The notes: a model not told the origin generated them from the letters alone. A stretch of DNA of 6,171 nt from Gammaproteobacteria bacterium (GCA_024511395.1 JANELJ010000134.1:1-6171); one strand, 5' to 3'. Counted from the first letter of the stretch, positions 1 through 6,029 are shown. Numbers and translations: made by a program.

Positions 1-89
1 CTAATTATGGAGTTACATCCTGATGGGTAAACTATTGAAACGAAATGATAAAATCCTAAAGACATACCTGTGAGCACCGGCTAATATCC

Positions 90-111
90 ATATGGTGGAA
101 AACCACCATAT
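90..111. repeat. Perfect 9-bp inverted repeat, possible terminator
   Basis: ATATGGTGG at 90-98 pairs perfectly with CCACCATAT at 103-111 around an AAAA loop. A T-rich stretch follows from about 116 to 140 on the plus strand, but no uninterrupted T run directly abuts the stem. It could therefore be a weak intrinsic terminator for a gene left of the window, or another kind of structured element. The function is inferred; only the palindrome is directly seen. Confidence 0.45.
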
Positions 112-174
112 AATCTATTATTTTCTCTAATTTTTCTTTTCCCTGTACCATTCATAATATTAACAGCCTGTAAT

Positions 175-190
175 AGGGACAGGAGTCCCT
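175..190. repeat. 6-bp inverted repeat with 4-base loop
   Basis: AGGGAC at 175-180 pairs with GTCCCT at 185-190 around AGGA. An overlapping alternative stem, ACAGG at 179-183 with CCTGT at 188-192, cannot form at the same time. No T tract follows, so it does not look like an intrinsic terminator. Its role is unknown. Confidence 0.35.
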
Positions 191-199
191 GTGGTATTG

Positions 200-339
200 G
201 CCTGCATAACTATAATCATTGATGTTCCTTAGTCGAATAAACACTTAATGTTACTTACAGGTGTTAAAGACCATCGTTTGAGAATATGATCGTCTAAAAT
301 TTAGTATTCTAAAAATTAACGTTCAAAAGTTGTGCAGGC
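200..339. repeat. Imperfect terminal-inverted-repeat-like pair
   Basis: GCCTGCATAACT at 200-211 matches the reverse complement of AGTTGTGCAGGC at 328-339 at 11 of 12 positions, bounding about 140 non-coding bases. This resembles the ends of a miniature inverted-repeat element, but I see no flanking target-site duplication. Chance pairing in AT-rich DNA is not excluded. Confidence 0.2.
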
Positions 340-443
340 TCTTTTTTATTAACAGAATAAATAGCTTCTGTAACATAGAACATCCCAGCTCCACAACCAT
401 ACTGGTTTACTTTCTTCCAGATTGTTTTCTCCCGTTTAAACAT
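309..443 (-). CDS. Doubtful 44-residue small ORF
   Basis: On the minus strand, an ATG at 443-441 opens a 44-residue frame ending with TAG at 311-309. It starts MFKREKTIWKK and contains the stretch YGCGAGMFYVTEAIY. There is no convincing Shine-Dalgarno sequence before the ATG and I do not recognise the protein. It lies divergently from the downstream quinone operon. A 45-codon open frame is easily expected by chance, so I treat it as a weak candidate only. Confidence 0.15.
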   Translation of the reverse strand: MFKREKTIWKKVNQYGCGAGMFYVTEAIYSVNKKEPAQLLNVNF

Positions 444-464
444 TTTAAATTCTGATATCTCGGG

Positions 465-470
465 TATAAT
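465..470 (+). promoter_or_regulatory. Probable -10 box for ubiE-menE
   Basis: A perfect TATAAT lies 23 bases before the ATG of the methyltransferase gene, which would give a short leader. No good -35 hexamer lies at the usual spacing; the region at 442-449 is only T/A rich (TTTTAA). The Shine-Dalgarno signal is also weak (AGG at 482-484, 9 bases before the ATG). The promoter call is inferred from sequence match and position. Confidence 0.45.
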
Positions 471-493
471 TAAACTTTTTCAGGTTAAACTCG

Positions 494-1243
494 ATGAGCC
501 GGTTAGACAATACTTTTGGTCAGCAACAGGTCACTTCCCAACAGCGTGAGCAGAAAATCCGCCGGGTATTTAAGCTGGTCGCTTCCCGTTATGACTTAAT
601 GAATGATTTTATGAGTTTTGGTACTCACCGGATCTGGAAAAGAGTATTTGTTCAGCATGTAGATGCTAAATCAACGGATATTATTATTGATCTGGCCGGC
701 GGTACTGGTGATATCGCCCGGCAACTCAAACAAAAAGGTGCGTATGTTGTTGTTGCCGATCCCAGTATGGAGATGATGACAGAAGGGCAGAAATCTCATA
801 CTGAAAAACTTCTCAATATTGCCGCAACTGGCGAACAGTTACCTTTTGCCAGTGCCAGTATTGAGAAGCTGACCATCTCTTTTGGTATAAGAAATATGAC
901 CAGCATCAGTGATGCCCTGGCGGAGATTTTCCGGGTGCTTAAACCGGGTGGACAGTTTTACTGTCTGGAATTTTCCAAAGTAATGATGCCTTTACGGCCA
1001 TTTTATAATTTATACAATCGTTATATTATCCCCAGACTTGGAGCAATGGTGGCCCGGCAGCCGGAAGCTTACCAATATCTGATTGAATCCATTGAGCGTT
1101 TTCCCGATCAGAAAGAAATGAAACAATTGATAGAGCAGGCGGGTTTCAGCCAGGTACATTACCGTAACCTGTTCTTTGGTATTGCCTGTATTCATATGGC
1201 GACCAAACCGGCTGAGTCAGACAGTAAACAACAGAATGTTTAA
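494..1243 (+). CDS. ubiE: Ubiquinone/menaquinone C-methyltransferase UbiE
   Basis: A 249-residue class I SAM-dependent methyltransferase of the UbiE/MenG family, close to the usual length (about 250). It is a cytoplasmic enzyme that methylates the quinone ring late in ubiquinone and menaquinone synthesis. Visible motifs are the UbiE signature around YDLMND (residues 33-38) running into MSFGTHRIWK, the SAM-binding loop DLAGGTGD (66-73), an acidic residue ending the next strand (D89), GEQLPF (113-118), TISFGIRN (127-134) and RVLKPGG (147-153) leading into LEFSK. The start is supported because the N-terminal NTFGQQQV matches the family pattern before the first helix. The protein is noticeably divergent from the E. 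coli enzyme. The adjacent menE suggests it serves menaquinone synthesis (MenG role), possibly besides ubiquinone; that is inference. The gene appears intact. Confidence 0.93.
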   Translation: MSRLDNTFGQQQVTSQQREQKIRRVFKLVASRYDLMNDFMSFGTHRIWKRVFVQHVDAKSTDIIIDLAGGTGDIARQLKQKGAYVVVADPSMEMMTEGQKSHTEKLLNIAATGEQLPFASASIEKLTISFGIRNMTSISDALAEIFRVLKPGGQFYCLEFSKVMMPLRPFYNLYNRYIIPRLGAMVARQPEAYQYLIESIERFPDQKEMKQLIEQAGFSQVHYRNLFFGIACIHMATKPAESDSKQQNV

Positions 1244-1249
1244 ACTGCA

Positions 1250-2560
1250 ATGAATACCAGTCCCGGTCCGTTTGATTTAAGGTTGTATTATAAGGATAAG
1301 GTTTATAACTGTTCTGAACTGCGGTACATGGCCGCTCAGCAATTTGCAGCGGAAGTTCCTGTACTGTCTGTAGAAGCAGAAAATGTTTTCTCCACGCTTC
1401 TTGCTTTGCTACAGGGCTATACCGGGCAGCAATGTGTCTTTCCTGTTCCGAAGCATATCACCCGGACACAGGCAGCCGGCATATTATCTCAGCCTGAGAA
1501 TGCCAACCACTCGTTAATTCCTGAGGGTACCGCATTAGTTGTGGCGACCAGCGGCAGTCAGGCAGAGCCAAAAATAGCCTTAATATCATTCAACAATATT
1601 CGGACTCATTGCCGGAGCTTTTCGGCTCAGGTGGCCGTAAGTTCGGATTCGCTTTGGTTAAACTGTCTGCCTTTAAGCCATATTGCCGGTTTAATGATTG
1701 TTTATCGTTGTGCTCTGGGACAGGCCTGTATGCTTCTGCATCAGGGCTTTAATGCACAGCAGGTCTGGCAGGATATGTTTGAGTATCCTGTCACTCATAT
1801 TTCCCTGGTGCCGGCCATGCTGGCTCAGTTGCTGGATATTCAGGATCGTTTGCATATTCACGATCTACCAGATACTTTAGGCTATGTGATAGTAGGTGGT
1901 GATCGACTTTCTACTTCTCTATACCAGCGGGCTTCAGCGCATGGCTGGCCGCTGCTTATCAGCTATGGTATGACCGAGGCCACATCCACTATTGCTCTGG
2001 GTAAAAAACTGGATAAGCTTTTGCCGCTCAAGGGATTTAAACTGCGCACTGATAATAACAATAATCTCTATATTAAGGGTAATATGGTGTTTAGTCATTA
2101 TCTGCATAAAGAGCCATCAGCCCATGAAGAGCCTTTAGCTCATAAAACGCCTCATGAGCATTCTTCCTGTTTTGACAATGGCTGGTTTAAAACTTCAGAT
2201 AAAGTAATTATCGAACAGGGTCAACTGACTATTATCGGGCGTAATGATTATATGATTATTTTCGGTGGGGAAAATTTAGCTCCGCAAGCCATTGAAATTA
2301 TGCTGCTTAAAGCTCCCATGATCACAGATATAGCAGTAGGTAGTATCAAGCATGATACCTGGGGTCAATCCATTGTTGCGCTGATCGAAAAATCCCTTAG
2401 TGACATGGAACGAGAAAACTTTAAAATATGGCTTAAAAAAAATATCCGTTCAGCCTGTCGACCCCGTTTATTTATTCCGGTATCCGGTATTCCCAGAACT
2501 GAACTGGGTAAAATTAACCGTAGGCGCGTTCAGTCAATAATTAATTCTAAATATCCTTGA
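1250..2560 (+). CDS. menE: o-Succinylbenzoate-CoA ligase (MenE-like)
   Basis: A 436-residue ANL-superfamily adenylating enzyme, best matched to MenE, which activates o-succinylbenzoate to its CoA thioester in menaquinone synthesis. Motifs in order: phosphate-binding loop TSGSQAEPK (100-108), LPLSHIAGL (140-148), YGMTEATS (239-246), GWFKTSDK (311-318), GRNDYMIIFGGENL (330-343) and the C-terminal PRTELGKINRR with the expected catalytic lysine K421. The loop departs from the usual TSGSTGxPK, and TSD replaces the usual TGD. An extra His/Glu/Pro-rich hexapeptide repeat sits at about 288-305. It starts 6 bases after ubiE and has no clear Shine-Dalgarno site, so translation is probably coupled. Another short acyl-CoA synthetase role is possible, but the size, motifs and neighbour favour MenE. 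It appears intact. Confidence 0.82.
   Translation: MNTSPGPFDLRLYYKDKVYNCSELRYMAAQQFAAEVPVLSVEAENVFSTLLALLQGYTGQQCVFPVPKHITRTQAAGILSQPENANHSLIPEGTALVVATSGSQAEPKIALISFNNIRTHCRSFSAQVAVSSDSLWLNCLPLSHIAGLMIVYRCALGQACMLLHQGFNAQQVWQDMFEYPVTHISLVPAMLAQLLDIQDRLHIHDLPDTLGYVIVGGDRLSTSLYQRASAHGWPLLISYGMTEATSTIALGKKLDKLLPLKGFKLRTDNNNNLYIKGNMVFSHYLHKEPSAHEEPLAHKTPHEHSSCFDNGWFKTSDKVIIEQGQLTIIGRNDYMIIFGGENLAPQAIEIMLLKAPMITDIAVGSIKHDTWGQSIVALIEKSLSDMERENFKIWLKKNIRSACRPRLFIPVSGIPRTELGKINRRRVQSIINSKYP
2111..2146 (+). repeat. Degenerate 18-bp tandem repeat inside menE
   Basis: Two 18-base units (2111-2128 and 2129-2146) encode EPSAHE and EPLAHK, and a partial third follows as TPHEHS. They lie just before the GWFKTSD motif, where family members normally have a short loop. 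The units are multiples of three, so the repeat keeps the frame and merely lengthens a surface loop. It probably arose by tandem duplication; a metal-binding role for the histidines is only a possibility. Confidence 0.6.
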
Positions 2561-2585
2561 TAAAAACCGTATTATTATCTATCCT
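2557..2585 (+). promoter_or_regulatory. Possible promoter for the sensory module
   Basis: TTGATA at 2557-2562 (5 of 6 to TTGACA) is spaced 17 bases from TATCCT at 2580-2585 (4 of 6 to TATAAT). The -35 box overlaps the menE stop codon. This is the only plausibly spaced sigma-70-like pair before the binding-protein gene, and in AT-rich DNA such a match may be fortuitous. Confidence 0.3.
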
Positions 2586-2608
2586 TAAAATATAAGAACG
2601 ATAATAAT
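2571..2608. repeat. 9-bp inverted repeat in the menE-module spacer
   Basis: ATTATTATC at 2571-2579 pairs perfectly with GATAATAAT at 2600-2608 across a 20-base loop. A second, partly overlapping pair is CCTTAA at 2583-2588 with TTAAGG at 2615-2620; the latter overlaps the Shine-Dalgarno site. Neither stem is GC-rich or followed by a T run, so this is not a convincing terminator. An operator or leader structure is possible but unproven. Confidence 0.3.
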
Positions 2609-2616
2609 TCCATATT

Positions 2617-2621
2617 AAGGA
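2617..2621 (+). promoter_or_regulatory. Shine-Dalgarno site of the binding-protein gene
   Basis: AAGGA lies 7 bases before the ATG at 2629, an ideal spacing. It fixes the start of the signal-peptide-bearing ORF and is the best ribosome-binding site in the window. The upstream CCTTAA at 2583-2588 could pair with it and mask it. Confidence 0.65.
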
Positions 2622-2628
2622 AAATATA

Positions 2629-3584
2629 ATGACTAAATACTATATAGTCATTTTTGTCGGTATTCTGCTAGCCTTTTTTCAACTGCTTCCAGTCCAGTCT
2701 GCTTCTGCTCAGTCCAAATGTCTTTTTGTGTCTTCCTATCATCAGGGATATGCTTGGTCAGATCGGGTAGAGAAAGGCCTGCGTAATGTCCTGAAGGGCA
2801 AATGTGAACTCAGACAGTTTAATATGGATACTAAACACAGGAAAACAGAGCAGGATAAACAAAAGGCAGCGACTCAGGCTTATGAACTGATTAAGCAATG
2901 GCAGCCAGATATTGTGATTACTGCAGATGATAATGCTGCCCGCTACCTGGTCCAGCCTTATTTGAAAAATACGGATATTCCAGTGGTATTAACTGGAGTG
3001 TAAAAGAATACGCTTTTCCTTATGCTAATGCGACCGGCATGGTTGAAGTGGCGCCAATCCGCCCTATGATAAAAAAATCCCTGGAACTGACTAATGCCAA
3101 GACGGCTTTCTACCTTGGTGCAAACACGACCACTGAAAAGAAAAATCTTAAGCGCTTTAAAGAACTGGTATTACAGAAGGGATTGAAGCTTAACTTTAAA
3201 CTGGTTGATAACATGAAACAATGGCTGGCAGCTTATGAAGAAGTTCAGCAAAGCGATCTGCTTATTATCGGCAGTTATGCCGGTATTAGTAACTGGAACC
3301 AGGAGCATGCGGTTCGGAAACTGCGTATGATATCCAGAAAACTGAGTGTTACCAGCCATGAGTGGATGATGCCGGTCAGTATGCTGGGTTTTACCAAAAT
3401 ACCGGAAGAACAGGGGGAGTGGGCTGGTAAAACAGCCCTGGCTATTTTATCCGGGACAGAAATTAGTAGAATTCCAGTTATAGCCAATCGTAAGTGGGAC
3501 TTATGGATTAATCCTGAACTGCTTAAATACGCTGGCGTAAGTCTGCCTGCCTCGCTTAAAAAACGGGCAAAAAGGATAGAATGA
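2629..3584 (+). pseudogene. Periplasmic ABC-type substrate-binding-like protein, frameshifted
   Basis: This encodes an exported binding protein resembling the ABC_sub_bind (PF04392-like) family. It starts with a signal peptide (hydrophobic residues about 5-20, likely cleavage after SASA) followed by CLFVSSYHQGYAWSD and DIVITADDNAARYLV. The first frame stops at TAA 3001-3003 after VVLTGV. The protein then resumes in another frame from 3003 as KEYAFPYANATGMVEVAPI and runs to TGA at 3582-3584, ending in the family-like WDLWINPELLKYAGVSLP. No other break is seen. Restoring 10 bases at the lesion gives a 321-residue protein, a normal length for the family. The gene overlaps the next one by ATGA. 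Such proteins often accompany sensor enzymes and may present a ligand to them; the ligand is unknown here. The 3' fragment lacks a signal peptide and is unlikely to work alone. Confidence 0.82.
2991..3000 (+). other. Inferred 10-base deletion scar between direct repeats
   Basis: The single AACTGGAGTG here sits exactly at the frame break. If it had been present twice in tandem, translation would read TGVNWSVKEYAFPYAN with no stop and with continuous frame. GVNW is what I expect at this place in the family from memory. Loss of one copy by slippage explains the size (3n+1), the stop and the missing residues. Only the single copy is directly seen. Confidence 0.55.
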
Positions 3585-3778
3585 ATCTCCCAGTCAAACC
3601 TTTTCTTATTATTACCTTAATACTGGTGTTCTTCTCAACGCTGATTATCAGTAGTTATTTGAATCTGGGTAAAAAAAAGCTGAACCTGTTAACGGAAGAA
3701 TTATTCAAGCGTTATCACTTTCTTGAAAGCGTTCTGTTTCAGAACTGGGTGGATGAGTCCAGCCTGCTTGAATTTGAG

Positions 3779-3835
3779 TAGGGGATTCGTAAAGTGGGAT
3801 GGCCAGGTTATAACGTATACAGCAGTAGAGAAAAA
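3779..3835 (+). other. Nonsense and frameshift zone
   Basis: TAG at 3779-3781 ends the first frame. Two readings are possible. A CAG-to-TAG substitution plus a later +1 indel, for example in the A5 run at 3831-3835, gives EFEQGIRKVGWPGYNVYSS joined to NCPSRNFLGRSGYLPV. Alternatively a single indel near 3777 gives SRGFVKWDGQVITYTAVEK. I lean to the first because WPGYNVY fits a PG turn seen in CHASE-like sensors, but parsimony favours the second. Confidence 0.5.
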
Positions 3836-4211
3836 CTGTCCCTCCCGAAATTTTCTTGGTCGCAGTGGTTATCTCCCTGTTAGTTTTATAGAACCCTTAT
3901 CACCTGACAATGTATTTATAATGGGACAGAATATGCTGGAATATTCTGTTTATAAAATATATGCTAGGGAAGTTGTTGAAGAAGGTAAAATCAGTCTGTT
4001 TCGTTTTGATAATCAGCTGGGACATAATCACAAGTGCCTGACATTATTACAGGCAACCTATTATGGATTTATACTGCCGGAATTAGGAAAAGACAGACAG
4101 TTGCAATTTGATGGTTTTTTTCTGTTACTACTGGATATGGATAAAATTCTGGAGGTCATTGCATTTACACAGAAAAAATATCAGCTTCAGATTATTGAGC
4201 AGCCAGCAGAG

Positions 4212-4214
4212 TAA
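4212..4214 (+). other. In-frame TAA nonsense codon
   Basis: The frame is open and sensible on both sides (IIEQPAE before, QSNQLLSFDK after) without any shift. The neighbouring codon is CAA, so a CAA-to-TAA change is the simplest origin. Confidence 0.7.
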
Positions 4215-4532
4215 CAAAGCAACCAGTTATTATCATTTGATAAAGTGGTTTTAAGTCGGAGTTTTTTTATTCCTGATGCGGGTGTTGGTATTAAAGCCTC
4301 TCAGACACTGTCTATTACTGAGCTGGTGCATGTTCGTCAATGGTTATATGCCTCTGTTATTACCTTCCTTATAGGCCTGTTTTTTATTTATCGAGAAAAT
4401 CAGCTGCAGGCCAGAAAAAAAATAAAAGAAACCAATGATAAATTAAAACAGACACGGATTTATGCAGAACATACCTTATCAGCCATGACTGATGGTGTCA
4501 TATTAATTGATGAAAAGAGTAATGTTCAACTG

Positions 4533-4572
4533 CTAAACCCTAAACCCTAAACCCTAAACCCTAAACCCTAAA
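4533..4572 (+). repeat. Perfect CTAAACC heptamer array, plant-telomere-like
   Basis: Five full CTAAACC units plus CTAAA form 40 bases without mismatch. In other phase this is CCCTAAA, the plant and algal telomere unit. It lies in the PAS coding region. Removing exactly four units (28 bases) leaves CTAAACCCTAAAG, which rejoins the upstream and downstream frames and reads LLNPKAESLTG, a typical PAS segment. The ancestral sequence therefore already held 1.7 copies that could seed expansion. In the present length the upstream frame stops at TAA 4548-4550. Confidence 0.93.
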
Positions 4573-5312
4573 GCCGAAAGTCTGACAGGGTTTCATAATA
4601 AAGAGGCTACGGGTAAACCTCTGAATAGTATTCTCAGCCTGTATAAGGACGATCCGTCTGCTCCTGTGGATGTTTATAATCTACTGATTGAAGAAGATAG
4701 TTTAACCCGGACGATTAATCTAAATCTGATAAGCACTGATAAAACAAATACAATTCTTGAAGTTAAAGTGACCAGAGTTAATCCATTATCTGAACAATCA
4801 GGACAGGTTATTGTTTTAAGGGATGTCAGTCTGGAACAGGAGTTAACGGATGAACTAACCTATCAGGCAACTCATGATAACCTTACGGGGCTTTATAACC
4901 GTATGGCGTTTGAAAATCAGGTTAAAACTGCTTTAGTGGATAATATCTCCAACCACAGAGAACATACGGCTTTATACCTTGACCTGGATCATTTTAAACT
5001 GGTTAATGATACCTGTGGTCATGCGGCGGGTGACGAGCTGCTAAAAATAGTTTCGGGTATTTTACGCACAGAGTTAAGAGATCAGGATTTTCTTGCCCGT
5101 CTTGGAGGTGATGAATTCGGGGTGTTATTCTGGGGAATGCTGGTAAGCTCTGCCAGGGAAATAGCAGAACGTCTGCTCAATACTATCCGCAATTTTCGTT
5201 TTGAATGGGAGGGTAAAATTTTTGATACGCGAGCCTGTATTGATCTTTCAAAAGTGAATACAGAAACTGGTACCCTGAAAAATGTCATGATGGCCGTTGA
5301 TCTTGCCTGCCT
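4558..5312 (+). pseudogene. PAS-GGDEF segment of the sensor enzyme
   Basis: This frame is open from just inside the heptamer array to 5415, but only the part to about 5310 is meaningful. PAS remnants (AESLTGF, then VIVLRDVSLEQEL) lead into the GGDEF domain at LTYQATHDNLTGLYNR. It has the metal-binding strand YLDLDHFKLVND, GHAAGDELL, an inhibitory RxxD site (RDQD, 5077-5088) and an intact GGDEF motif (5104-5118). The motifs suggest a once-active diguanylate cyclase with product feedback. The domain ends abruptly after AVDLAC, where family members continue with a segment like YAAKxxGRNR, so its last strand and helix are missing. CIDLSK replaces the usual SIGL pattern, perhaps another decay mark. 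There is no Shine-Dalgarno site before the GTG at 4666, so independent translation is unlikely. Confidence 0.8.
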
Positions 5313-5316
5313 CAGA
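5308..5316 (+). other. Inferred deletion junction between GGDEF and EAL
   Basis: Upstream the frame reads MMAVDLAC; downstream a different frame reads QIHAALEQDRYELFFQPI, the normal entry to an EAL domain. Family proteins place roughly 30 residues between these two points, including the GRNR segment. A deletion of about 90-100 bases whose length is not a multiple of three explains both the missing residues and the shift. The exact breakpoints cannot be told from one sequence. Confidence 0.65.
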
Positions 5317-6029
5317 TTCATGCAGCACTGGAACAGGACCGATATGAATTATTTTTTCAGCCAATTCGTCCCGTGTTTAATAATCCCGAATTGCAACCCA
5401 TGCGGGAAATCCTGATCCGTATGAGAGATAAGAATGGTCAGTTAATATTACCCACACACTTTATTCCCCCGGCAGAACGCTATGATGTAATGAATAAAAT
5501 TGATCACTGGGTCATTAAAAATCTGATTGACTTTTTAAATGCCGGTAAGGATACTTATAATAACGGTTATAGTATTAATCTCTCAGGTCAGTCACTGACG
5601 GAACCGAAAATGCCCGGTTATATTGAAGCCCTGCTGGCTTCTTCTGATGTTCCGGCAGAAAAAATCTGTTTTGAAATAACAGAGACGGCGGCAATTGCCA
5701 ACCTCAATGCGGCCAGAAACTTTATTAAGCGGATGCATAAGCTGGGCTGCCATATACTGCTGGATGATTTTGGTTCTGGCCTCAGTTCCTTTGCCTATCT
5801 AAAAGCCCTACCTATTGACTACATAAAAATTGACGGTCGGTTTATACAGAGTATTGCAAACGATCCTGTGGATGAAGCCATGGTGCGTATGATCCATGAG
5901 ATTGCCCAGGTTATGCATATTAAAACCATTGCTGAGTTTGTTGAAACCGAGGAATCGTTTGAAATAGTAAGAAAAATCGGTATTGACTATATTCAGGGCT
6001 ACCTGATTGCCAGACCGGAACCCTTATAA
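5313..6029 (+). pseudogene. EAL phosphodiesterase segment of the sensor enzyme
   Basis: Continuous frame from QIHAALEQDRYELFFQPIRP to TAA at 6027-6029, about 238 residues, essentially a whole EAL domain. The signature is EIL (5406-5414). Other expected catalytic and metal ligands are present: N in INLSG (5577), E in CFEITET (5673), DD in LLDDFGSG (5763-5768), K in YIKIDG (5826), E in AEFVET (5934) and Q in QGYL (5994). The domain would be predicted to hydrolyse c-di-GMP to pGpG if translated. No start codon with a good ribosome-binding site is seen upstream of it (GTG at 5373 and ATG at 5400 have none), and the first strand would be lost from those starts. It ends at RPEPL, right where the IS66 remnant begins. 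Confidence 0.82.

Larger units (their letters stand above)
1..493. other. Gene-poor 5' region with inverted repeats
   Basis: I recognise no protein family or RNA gene here on either strand. The forward frames are broken by frequent stops. What can be seen is a strong small hairpin at 90-111, a second at 175-190, an imperfect 12-base inverted repeat pair at 200-211 and 328-339, a short minus-strand ORF at 309-443 and a probable promoter at 465-470 serving the downstream methyltransferase gene. The low GC and lack of coding signal fit ordinary intergenic DNA or a decayed gene or mobile element. Confidence 0.6.
3581..4532 (+). pseudogene. N-terminal TM-CHASE-TM segment of the sensor enzyme
   Basis: The first TM helix is encoded at about 3599-3664 (FLIITLILVFFSTLIISSYL). 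The frame then runs to LLEFE and TAG at 3779-3781; reading on gives GIRKVGWPGYNVYSSRE, so a CAG-to-TAG change is likely. From at least 3870 the sense frame is another one: YLPVSFIEPLSPDNVF, then MLEYSVYKI, EEGKISLFRF and GFFLLLLDMDKILEV, which resembles the C-terminal half of CHASE domains. A TAA at 4212-4214 interrupts this same frame, which continues as QSNQLLSFDKVVLSRSFF into the second TM helix (4338-4391, QWLYASVITFLIGLFFIY) and a charged coiled-coil linker. The CHASE call rests on layout and motif resemblance and is moderately sure. Confidence 0.7.
3581..6029 (+). pseudogene. CHASE-PAS-GGDEF-EAL c-di-GMP sensor enzyme, multiply disrupted
   Basis: One ancestral gene for a membrane-bound cyclic di-GMP synthase/phosphodiesterase, now in pieces. 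The order is TM helix, periplasmic CHASE-like sensor, second TM helix, coiled coil, PAS, GGDEF, EAL. It starts at an ATG that overlaps the stop of the binding-protein gene (ATGA), with AAGGA at 3572-3576 as ribosome-binding site, so the two were translated together. Lesions: TAG at 3779 plus a shift to another frame by about 3835 (or one shift near 3777); in-frame TAA at 4212; heptamer array at 4533-4572 shifting the frame and adding stops; and loss of about 30 codons near 5308-5316. A full-length product cannot be made from this sequence. Expected function when intact: a periplasmic signal, perhaps carried by the partner binding protein, sets c-di-GMP turnover. Confidence 0.85.

Noticed and set aside
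1698..1880. Plus-strand ORF within menE
   Set aside because: It is an out-of-frame shadow rich in Cys, Trp and Ile with no family features.
2571..2608. Intrinsic terminator after menE
   Set aside because: The stem is entirely A/T apart from one G-C pair, the loop is 20 bases and no T run follows.
2629..3584. Two separate genes, or programmed frameshifting
   Set aside because: Both halves belong to one family-like protein. No slippery heptamer lies at the break, and residues are missing there, which fits a deletion better than recoding.
4533..4572. CRISPR array or reversible contingency locus
   Set aside because: The units are 7 bases with no spacers, so it is not CRISPR. Frame-based switching fails because every expanded allele contains TAA in frame.
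5082..5321. Minus-strand ORF opposite the GGDEF domain
   Set aside because: It is antisense to a well-conserved coding region and shows no recognisable motif; the same holds for the minus-strand ORFs at 1010-1195 and 3171-3487.
3581..6029. Five independent small genes
   Set aside because: The pieces join into one domain order (TM, CHASE, TM, PAS, GGDEF, EAL) with sense continuing across each break and no ribosome-binding sites at the internal starts.
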